Assembly: GCA_903930725.1 (NCBI GenBank)
Contig: CAIYZW010000524.1
Span: forward strand, 1 to 11,402
Origin: an uncultured Bacteroidota bacterium
Lineage (GTDB): Bacteria > Bacteroidota > Bacteroidia > Bacteroidales > 4484-276
Reading direction: 5' to 3'
DNA length: 11,402 nt
The position numbers were made by a program, and so were the translations under genes. Of this stretch, positions 1-5,204 are shown piece after piece. Position 1 is the first letter of the stretch. Each line of letters starts with the position of its first letter. The notes under the pieces were generated by a model. The model did no database searches. It worked only from the letters and a program-made list of their open reading frames with translations, and was not told the origin of the DNA.

Positions 1-1349
1 CACTTGTGCGGCAGGATTATATCAATGTGGCGCCGGGCGCCGTAGTATACCTGGGCGATGATCAGTCGCTTTGCGATGTTAGCGTTATTGTGCTCGATGC
101 CGGATTGGGTTTTTCATCTTACCTTTGGTCGAATGGTTCGACAAGTCAATGGATTGTTGTAGATGAACCGGGTACATTTTGGATAACTGTTACCAATGGA
201 ATCGGGTGTTCCGGTTCCGATACCATCAATATTTTAATTGATACCCCACTTGCCGTAAATTTAGGCGATGACCTGGCCATTTGCGATGGCAGCGAAATTG
301 TTCTGGATGCTGGCGCGGGCTATTCCTCTTATCTCTGGTCAAACGGTTCGGCAAGCCAATCAATCGTTGTTGAAAACCCCGGCGATTACTGGGTTTTTGT
401 TACCAATGGAATTGGGTGCTCTGGCTCCGATACTATAAATGTTTCGATCAATGCTTCGCTTGCTGTAAATTTGGGCGACGACCAGGCCATTTGCGATGGA
501 GGCGAAGTTGTGCTGGATGCCGGATTTGCTAATTCATCCTATCTCTGGTCAAACGGGTCAACAAATCAATGGATCGTTGCAAATCAACCCGGGATATATT
601 GGGTAACTGTTACCAATGCAACAGGATGCACGGGTTCCGATACGATTATTATCGTGGATGGTATCCCTCCATTCCTCGACCTGGGAGATGATATTCAAAT
701 TTGCTCAGGAAACATTGCCACACTTGGACCAGCCGAACAATACGAGCAGTATTTGTGGTCAACCGGCGAAACTTCACCTCAGATAATTGTTGATATTACC
801 GGCGATTACTGGCTTAAAGTTACCAATGCCGGAAACTGCGAAAACACCGATACGATAAGTGTTTTTGATGCTCCGGGGCCCTTTTTCGGATCAATACTTT
901 TTCCTTCACCTGGGACGATGGTTGTAAATGGATCGGAGGGAACCCCACCTTATGAGTATGCGCTCGAAAACCAGGATTTCCAGGCCGGTAATGAGTTTGT
1001 AAATTTAAACCCCGGCGAATATGTGGTTTTTATCAGGGATTTTAATGGCTGTGTTAACGATACAACGGCCATTGTCAGGGAAGTTGATCTGGTTATCCCG
1101 AACTTTTTTACACCCAACAACGACTATATCCACGACACCTGGGAAATCGAAGGAATATCTCAATATCCAGATACCGAAATCCGTATTTTCGATCGTTTTG
1201 GGAAACTGCTTGTAAGTTATAAAGGCTCGGAATTGGGTTGGGACGGGAAATATAACAATAAACCCGCGCCGTCGGATACTTACTGGTACCAGATTTCATT
1301 TTTTGACGGAAAGCCGCCCATTGCCGGCGATGTAACCCTTAAAAGATAA
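1..1349 (+). CDS. T9SS type B cargo: repeat-rich surface protein with gliding motility-associated C-terminal domain (5' partial)
   Basis: This is the C-terminal part of a secreted, probably cell-surface protein. The frame is open to the window edge, so the GTG at 6 is not taken as the start and the gene begins upstream. Counting the codon at 6 as residue 1, residues 16-295 are four Ig/PKD-like units of 70 residues, each opening LGDD...C and containing YLWS.G and a late Cys. Residues about 296-360 resemble a SprB-type repeat (TPPYEYAL, then NPGEYVVFIRDFNGC). Residues about 363-447 match the gliding motility-associated C-terminal (CHU_C, type B sorting) domain: IPNFFTPNNDYIHDTW, then IRIFDRFGKLL, GWDGKYNNKPAPSDTYWY and a basic KR end. 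In this family that domain directs export through the T9SS and surface anchoring or release. The PorP/SprF-like gene starts 4 bp after the stop. Ligand or adhesion target is unknown. Domain assignment is confident; the role as an adhesin is inference. Confidence 0.9.
   Translation, partial: LVRQDYINVAPGAVVYLGDDQSLCDVSVIVLDAGLGFSSYLWSNGSTSQWIVVDEPGTFWITVTNGIGCSGSDTINILIDTPLAVNLGDDLAICDGSEIVLDAGAGYSSYLWSNGSASQSIVVENPGDYWVFVTNGIGCSGSDTINVSINASLAVNLGDDQAICDGGEVVLDAGFANSSYLWSNGSTNQWIVANQPGIYWVTVTNATGCTGSDTIIIVDGIPPFLDLGDDIQICSGNIATLGPAEQYEQYLWSTGETSPQIIVDITGDYWLKVTNAGNCENTDTISVFDAPGPFFGSILFPSPGTMVVNGSEGTPPYEYALENQDFQAGNEFVNLNPGEYVVFIRDFNGCVNDTTAIVREVDLVIPNFFTPNNDYIHDTWEIEGISQYPDTEIRIFDRFGKLLVSYKGSELGWDGKYNNKPAPSDTYWYQISFFDGKPPIAGDVTLKR
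51..890 (+). repeat. Four in-frame 210-bp tandem repeats (70-residue Ig-like units)
   Basis: Units start at 51, 261, 471 and 681, each at the codon for the L of LGDD, so the period is exactly 210 bp. Shared residues are LGDD, Cys at unit position 8, SSYLWSNG or QYLWSTG, PG.YW, VTN, GC or NC, and a final DTI. By my hand count units 1 and 2 share about 50 of 70 residues. Their codons differ at many synonymous sites, so this is not a very recent duplication. Unit 4 is the most divergent. More units may lie upstream of the window. Confidence 0.9.
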
Positions 1350-1353
1350 GCTG

Positions 1354-2313
1354 ATGAAAAGATTACTACTTGCCATTATTTTATTAACAGGTTTTCTGGA
1401 ATTAAAATCACAGGAAAATTCGGTATATCAGTACTATCTTTTAAATCCATACCTGATGAATCCTGCGCTGGCGGGGTTTTCCAAACAAACCGAAATCAGG
1501 GCAACGCTGTCGCAACATTGGATCGGCATTCCCGATGCGCCATCTACCCAAACCCTCAGTGCGCACTCGTTCGCCGGAAAGGGCATGGGCGTTGGTGGCT
1601 ATTTTTTTAACGATAAAAATGGATTGAACAAAGAAACCGGGGTTAATTTAAATTGTGCTTATCATATTAATTTAGGTCGGGAAGACGAATTATTAAAAAT
1701 CAGAAAACTATCGTTTGGCTTAGGGACTTCGGTGTTTCAGCATACTATAAATCTTTCGGCATTAACCGATCATGATTACGATCCGGCTGTTGATGGAGCC
1801 GAAAAAAGCGCCTTTGCCATAAACTTCAATGCAGGGACTTATTTCAGATACGATGGTATAAGTGCCGGTATTTCGGTTGCAGGACTTGGTTTTAAAAAAC
1901 TTTCGATATATGATGATGCCACCGAACCTGATTTTCCGGAACAATTATTTACAAATGCCGGCTATCTTTTTTCGCCATTTAATCATATACTGTTCGAACC
2001 ATCGGTGGTGTACAAATTTTCATCCAGCCAGCAATCGCAACTCGATGCCAACCTTAAAGCGATATTTTATCAGGCCGCCGACCAGCAATATTGGTTGTCA
2101 ATGTCGCTACGAAGAACCCTTGATCCGGGCAACGAGCAGTTTCTCGATTTAATCGGATTAGCTGGAATAAACTACCAGGGATTTATGTTTGCTTACGCTT
2201 ATGATTTTGGAATGTCGCAGCTAAACAGCATGCATTCAGGCTCACATCAAATTATGCTTGGAATTCTCATCAAAAAGGCAGAAACCCACAGGATTTCCTG
2301 TCCGGTGTATTAA
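1354..2313 (+). CDS. PorP/SprF family type IX secretion system outer-membrane protein
   Basis: A 319-residue protein of the PorP/SprF family, which are outer-membrane beta-barrel proteins tied to the T9SS. Residues 1-20 form a signal peptide (MKRLLLAIILL, then a small-residue site near KSQ). The mature part opens with the family hallmark QYYLLNPYLMNPALAGF, followed by alternating amphipathic strands with glycine-aromatic pairs such as GVGGYFF and GTYFRYDGISAGISVAGLGF, as expected for a barrel. Length is typical. The ATG lies 4 bp after the preceding stop codon, so the two genes are almost certainly cotranscribed. In Flavobacterium johnsoniae, SprF is needed for secretion of SprB, which carries a type B sorting domain. 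By analogy this protein probably serves the upstream cargo; that specific pairing is inference. It is one of many possible paralogues and should not be called sprF itself. Confidence 0.92.
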   Translation: MKRLLLAIILLTGFLELKSQENSVYQYYLLNPYLMNPALAGFSKQTEIRATLSQHWIGIPDAPSTQTLSAHSFAGKGMGVGGYFFNDKNGLNKETGVNLNCAYHINLGREDELLKIRKLSFGLGTSVFQHTINLSALTDHDYDPAVDGAEKSAFAINFNAGTYFRYDGISAGISVAGLGFKKLSIYDDATEPDFPEQLFTNAGYLFSPFNHILFEPSVVYKFSSSQQSQLDANLKAIFYQAADQQYWLSMSLRRTLDPGNEQFLDLIGLAGINYQGFMFAYAYDFGMSQLNSMHSGSHQIMLGILIKKAETHRISCPVY

Positions 2314-2349
2314 TTCGGAATCAGGTCAGGATTTGCAGGAATATACCGC

Positions 2350-3222
2350 CTAAAACAGCAACAATTGCTGAGGCTGGACCGCTTTTGCAACCGGAACAAA
2401 AACCCCGTGCAAATCGTATTCATTTCGCAATTTAACGATTTTGGCTTTGATGGTGTTTGCGTAACTTTCGTTAAGGGTCGAATTCGTGTATAATTGCGAA
2501 AACTCCTGATAAATATGCGGGAAATGGGTTTTGATGGTTTCCAGGAAGCTGGCTTTGCCTTTGTTCCGCAAATGCAGGAAGCTGGTCACGATGTTGTCAA
2601 TCCCCAACGACTTTGTCAATCTGAACGTTTCGTTTAAGTTCTTTTCATTATCAGACAAAAGCGGAATGATTGGAATAAAAGCAAGGGTTGTGCTTCGGCA
2701 GATTCCTTTAAACCGGGCAAGCATTTCCATCCTTTGGATGGCGGGAGCAGCACCGGGTTCGAGAACTTTGCGTATAGATTCATCTAAAGTACAAATGCTG
2801 ACCGAAATGTCAACAGTGGTATATTTTGAAAGTTCTTTGATGATGTCGAAATCCCGCAATATCAGCGTTGATTTTGTTTGTATGAAGATGGGGTTCCGGT
2901 GTTTTTTTATCACATCAAAAATCTGAGGCAGAAGTTCGTATTTCTTTTCGGCATGTTGGTAAAGGTCGGCAATTCCACCAATTTTTATCTGCTCATTCTG
3001 CCACTTTTTCGATTTCAATTCGATGGCCAAACGGTCGGCAACATTGGTTTTTACGAGTATATTTTTAAAGAAATCATCAAAGCCCAGGTAATAATGGGAA
3101 TACTGGGCAAAGCAATACTTGCAGCCAATGGTGCAGCCGCGATATGGGTTTAAATCCCAATTGGTCGGGAAAGCATCTTCGTGGTGGGTGAGGACAGTCT
3201 TGGCCTGGATTTCTTTAATCAT
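2350..3222 (-). CDS. SPL family radical SAM protein
   Basis: A 290-residue radical SAM protein. The [4Fe-4S]-binding motif CX3CX2C is Cys30, Cys34 and Cys37 in NPYRGCTIGCKYCFAQ, the context seen in SplB-like / Rv2578c-type proteins (COG1533). Further family features are KIGGIADLYQHAEK, IFIQTKSTLILRD and DISVSICTLDESIRKVLEPGAA, the last being a strand of the partial TIM barrel. Radical SAM enzymes cleave S-adenosylmethionine reductively to a 5'-deoxyadenosyl radical. In true spore photoproduct lyase this repairs spore DNA, but this non-sporulating phylum has many shorter relatives whose substrates are unknown, so DNA repair is not claimed. The ATG at 3222 is preceded by a weak AAGGG. The gene ends 36 bp from the convergent PorP-like gene. 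It lies downstream of the NmrA/SnoaL operon but beyond a probable terminator, so it may use its own promoter, which I could not identify. Confidence 0.88.
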   Translation of the reverse strand: MIKEIQAKTVLTHHEDAFPTNWDLNPYRGCTIGCKYCFAQYSHYYLGFDDFFKNILVKTNVADRLAIELKSKKWQNEQIKIGGIADLYQHAEKKYELLPQIFDVIKKHRNPIFIQTKSTLILRDFDIIKELSKYTTVDISVSICTLDESIRKVLEPGAAPAIQRMEMLARFKGICRSTTLAFIPIIPLLSDNEKNLNETFRLTKSLGIDNIVTSFLHLRNKGKASFLETIKTHFPHIYQEFSQLYTNSTLNESYANTIKAKIVKLRNEYDLHGVFVPVAKAVQPQQLLLF

Positions 3223-3232
3223 AAAATGCCCT

Positions 3233-3269
3233 TAAAAACTAAAGCGGACAAGGTTTTTCCTGCCCGCTT
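3233..3269 (-). terminator. Rho-independent terminator of the NmrA-SnoaL operon
   Basis: Read on the minus strand, a G+C-rich stem AAGCGGGCAGG (3269-3259) pairs with CCTTGTCCGCTT (3253-3242) around an A5 loop. The stem has one G-U pair and one bulged U. It is followed at once by TTAGTTTTT, which gives the U-run. It begins 24 bp after the SnoaL-like stop codon. The plus-strand reading lacks a T-run after the stem, so the element works for minus-strand transcription only. Confidence 0.65.
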
Positions 3270-3293
3270 CCTGAAATGAATTTATTTGCTGAT

Positions 3294-3719
3294 TTATTTT
3301 CCGGGCGTCGAGATAACGCCGAGTTGCTGCATCAGGCCGTGCATATTGGTGGTTTGCCATTCGGCAGTTACTTTTCCGTTTTTCACTTCTCGTATAAATT
3401 GTCCGGTGCCGGTAACCCGTTTATGGGTAGCTGGTATCCCGAATAAATTGCCGGAATTGGTCATCAGGTTGGTATAATCAACTGCAACCAGATCGCCTTC
3501 GGCAATTACGCGGTGAAATTGCATATCCATCCCGGTCATTGCCGTACAAAGCAATTCTTTCATAAAATAGGTGTATTGCTGTTTATTCATGACCGGTTTG
3601 CCATCGCCGATATACTGGAAATCGTCCGAAAGCAAGCCATCAACGGCTGCCCAGTTGCCGGTCATAATTGCTCTGGATAAGTTGAGCGCCACTTCTTTGT
3701 TTATTTCTAAAGTTGTCAT
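3294..3719 (-). CDS. SnoaL-like / NTF2-fold protein
   Basis: A 141-residue protein of the SnoaL-like polyketide-cyclase/ester-cyclase group within the NTF2 fold superfamily. It shows the N-terminal helix followed by GNWAAVDGLLSDDFQYIGDGKPVMNKQQY, then strands MDMQFHRVIAEGDLVAVDYTNLMTNSG, a PATHKRVTGTGQFIREVKNGKVTAEWQTTN segment and the C-terminal MHGLMQQLGVI. The last stretch (a xxWxxxDxxGLMxQLG-type ending) is characteristic of the SnoaL-like group. It has no signal peptide, so it is cytosolic. Such proteins bind small hydrophobic molecules and some are isomerases or hydrolases; the substrate cannot be read from sequence. It starts 10 bp after the stop of the NmrA-like gene, so both are in one operon, probably under the divergent HxlR regulator. 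Confidence 0.85.
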   Translation of the reverse strand: MTTLEINKEVALNLSRAIMTGNWAAVDGLLSDDFQYIGDGKPVMNKQQYTYFMKELLCTAMTGMDMQFHRVIAEGDLVAVDYTNLMTNSGNLFGIPATHKRVTGTGQFIREVKNGKVTAEWQTTNMHGLMQQLGVISTPGK

Positions 3720-3729
3720 TCTTACTATT

Positions 3730-4611
3730 TTACTTGTTGATTAATTTAAATTTCTGAGCGAAGGCTTTTATGGTCATTGCTGGCTTTCCTAATTCATCCC
3801 AGGTTTCACGGGCCTTAAAAGGCTCAGGATTGTTATTCAATGCTTTCATCAGTTGAACCACATATTTTAATTCCGGTTTAAAAAGGCCAATAAAACTGAG
3901 TAAACCAAGGGGTGCAGCGGCGATTTTTAAAGACTCTTTTTTGTAATTGTCCACAAATATTCGGGCTGCTTTATCGGCGGTCATGGCCTCGGTTCCCTGA
4001 ATGTAGTAATCTTTGCTTTTTTCACTTTCCAATTTAAAAGCATTGGCCACCTGTTTCCCATAATCTTCGCCGGCAATATAATACATCGGGACAAGCGATT
4101 TCCCGGCAAGGTTAATTTTATTGCCGTCGCGTTGCGAACCTGTGAAGTTTTCCATAAAACTGCTTGCATGGAAGATGAAACAAGGGATACCCGACGTCCT
4201 GATTTGCTCAACGGCCTTTTGTTTGCTTTCGAAAACCCACCAGAGCGGATTGTTTTTTTCCTGGTAAGTCATGATAAGCGGCGCCAGATAGCCGATGCGT
4301 TTAATGCCGGCTTTTCTGGCAGCCAGGATTACATTTGCCATTCCGTCGCGTTCGGCATTCCAGTCGGTGGGTTTTGCCGTTGCCGGGATTGATAAATTAA
4401 GGTAAACCGCATCCTGCCCCTGAAATGCTTTTTCGAGACTTGCGACATCATTAAGATTTCCGACCACAATTTTTGCGTCGGGAAACTTCTTTTTGGCTTC
4501 GCCCTGGTTGGTCGAAAAAATGGTTACATCAAAACCACTTTTGATGAGTTGTTGGGCAACAGGCCGTCCCAACATCCCTGTACCTCCGATAACAATTATT
4601 TTTTTAGTCAT
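3730..4611 (-). CDS. NmrA-like NAD(P)-binding atypical short-chain reductase
   Basis: A 293-residue Rossmann-fold protein of the NmrA/atypical SDR type (COG0702). The dinucleotide-binding motif GGTGMLG is at residues 9-15 after the first strand KKIIVIG. Later landmarks are VVGNLND, QGQDAVYLNLS, a long central helix with NVILAARKAGIKRIGYLAP, and SGIPCFIFHASSFMENF, which matches the SGxPxTxxRxxxFMEN signature with His where Arg is usual. There is no clear YxxxK catalytic pair, so it could be a redox-sensing or quinone/NADPH oxidoreductase-like protein and not a classical dehydrogenase. The ATG at 4611 was chosen because the Rossmann strand begins directly after it. An in-frame upstream ATG at 4677 would add 22 residues with no homology and would put the coding region across the operator palindrome. 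The gene is first in the minus-strand operon, divergent from the HxlR gene. Confidence 0.88.
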   Translation of the reverse strand: MTKKIIVIGGTGMLGRPVAQQLIKSGFDVTIFSTNQGEAKKKFPDAKIVVGNLNDVASLEKAFQGQDAVYLNLSIPATAKPTDWNAERDGMANVILAARKAGIKRIGYLAPLIMTYQEKNNPLWWVFESKQKAVEQIRTSGIPCFIFHASSFMENFTGSQRDGNKINLAGKSLVPMYYIAGEDYGKQVANAFKLESEKSKDYYIQGTEAMTADKAARIFVDNYKKESLKIAAAPLGLLSFIGLFKPELKYVVQLMKALNNNPEPFKARETWDELGKPAMTIKAFAQKFKLINK

Positions 4612-4634
4612 ATTTTTATATTTTAAATCCGGTG

Positions 4635-4642
4635 CAAACGTA
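4635..4642 (-). promoter_or_regulatory. Putative -7 box of the NmrA-like operon
   Basis: On the minus strand the sequence TACGTTTG fits the Bacteroidota -7 consensus TAnnTTTG. A start about 7 nt downstream, near 4628, would give a leader of about 17 nt before the ATG at 4611. I find no TTTG -33 box at the usual 19-21 nt spacing. That is compatible with a weak or activator-dependent promoter, so the call is tentative. Confidence 0.4.
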
Positions 4643-4653
4643 CTGGAAGTTCT

Positions 4654-4661
4654 TACATTTG
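4654..4661 (+). promoter_or_regulatory. Putative -7 box of the HxlR-family regulator gene
   Basis: TACATTTG on the plus strand fits TAnnTTTG. Transcription would start near 4668, which is the first base of the palindrome, so bound regulator would block its own gene. No clear TTTG -33 box is present upstream. A start closer to the ATG at 4743 cannot be excluded. Confidence 0.35.
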
Positions 4662-4667
4662 CGCCCA

Positions 4668-4705
4668 TACTTACCAAAACGAAAGTGCTTTCATTTTGGT
4701 AAGTA
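4668..4705. promoter_or_regulatory. 38-bp palindromic operator candidate in the HxlR/NmrA divergent gap
   Basis: The half-sites TACTTACCAAAA (4668-4679) and TTTTGGTAAGTA (4694-4705) are perfect inverted copies, and an inner GAAAG/CTTTC pair (4681-4685, 4688-4692) continues the dyad. Overall 17 of 19 base pairs match, the exceptions being 4680/4693 and the centre 4686/4687. TACT...AGTA dyads are what I recall for HxlR-type operators such as the YodB box of Bacillus subtilis. The location between the regulator and its divergent neighbour makes this the likely binding site for the HxlR dimer, perhaps two dimers given the length. Binding is inferred. Confidence 0.75.
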
Positions 4706-4742
4706 CCGGGTTTTAACGAAGTATAATATTCAATTTTGCAGG

Positions 4743-5108
4743 ATGAACAGATATAAACTTAACGGCACATTTTTTTACTGTCCGGTTGATTTAACACTCC
4801 ATATTATTGGTGGCCGATGGAAAGGCTTAGTGATTTGGAATTTGAGGAATGGCACCAAACGTTTTGGCGAATTAAAGAAATCCCTGGTTATCATCAACGA
4901 CAAGATGCTTTCGCAGGTTCTTCGCGATCTTGAAGAAAACGGGGTAGTCCTTCGTGTGGTTCACCAGGTTGTACCGCCAAAGGTGGAATATTCGCTCACC
5001 GAAGCGGGCAAAACCCTTCTTCCGATCATGCAGATGATGAGCGAATACGGCAATAAATACCAGGTTGAAAGCGACAGTATTCAGGAAGAGGTGGTGGTGC
5101 AAAATTAG
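4743..5108 (+). CDS. HxlR family winged-helix transcriptional regulator
   Basis: A 121-residue DNA-binding regulator. It opens with the HxlR signature CPVDLTLHIIGGRWKGLVIWNL (Cys13, GGRWK at 23-27), followed by the winged helix RFGELKKSL (40-48), recognition helix region INDKMLSQVLRDLEENGVVLR (51-71) and wing with PPKVEYSLTEAGKTLLPIM (78-96). It has one cysteine only, Cys13. In relatives such as YodB and HypR a cysteine in this N-terminal region senses quinones, diamide or hypochlorite, so a thiol switch is plausible here but not shown. The ATG at 4743 was chosen because the family consensus starts there; the longer frame from 4632 would run through the palindrome. It is divergent from the NmrA-like operon, which it probably controls together with itself. 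Confidence 0.92.
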   Translation: MNRYKLNGTFFYCPVDLTLHIIGGRWKGLVIWNLRNGTKRFGELKKSLVIINDKMLSQVLRDLEENGVVLRVVHQVVPPKVEYSLTEAGKTLLPIMQMMSEYGNKYQVESDSIQEEVVVQN

Positions 5109-5204
5109 GTGGCTTTGATGGGATTTTATTTTAGAATACCTGGAAGTTATCGAAATTGCAACATTTTTATCTTTGTCTTCCTATCTTGAACTCCTTCAAA
5201 ATCC

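Noticed and set aside
51..890. Possible CRISPR array because of the regular repeats
   Set aside because: The 210-bp period is in frame, protein-coding and varies like diverging domains; there are no short identical repeats with unique spacers.
2314..2349. Bidirectional terminator between the convergent PorP-like and radical SAM genes
   Set aside because: The 36-bp gap has no inverted repeat with a T-run that I can support.
2531..2926. 131-codon plus-strand frame inside the radical SAM gene
   Set aside because: The minus-strand frame carries the radical SAM motif; the opposite frame has no family features.
4612..4677. Longer N-terminus for the NmrA-like protein from the ATG at 4677
   Set aside because: The extra 22 residues precede the Rossmann strand, lack family resemblance and would put the coding region into the operator palindrome.
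4668..4705. Palindrome as a transcription terminator
   Set aside because: No T-run follows on either strand, and it lies between divergent genes.
4632..4742. Longer N-terminus for the HxlR regulator from the ATG at 4632
   Set aside because: The 37 extra residues translate the divergent promoter and palindrome; the family consensus begins at the ATG at 4743.
5109..5204. Terminator between the convergent HxlR and TPR-like genes
   Set aside because: I looked for a stem followed by a T-run in these 96 bp on both strands and found none convincing.
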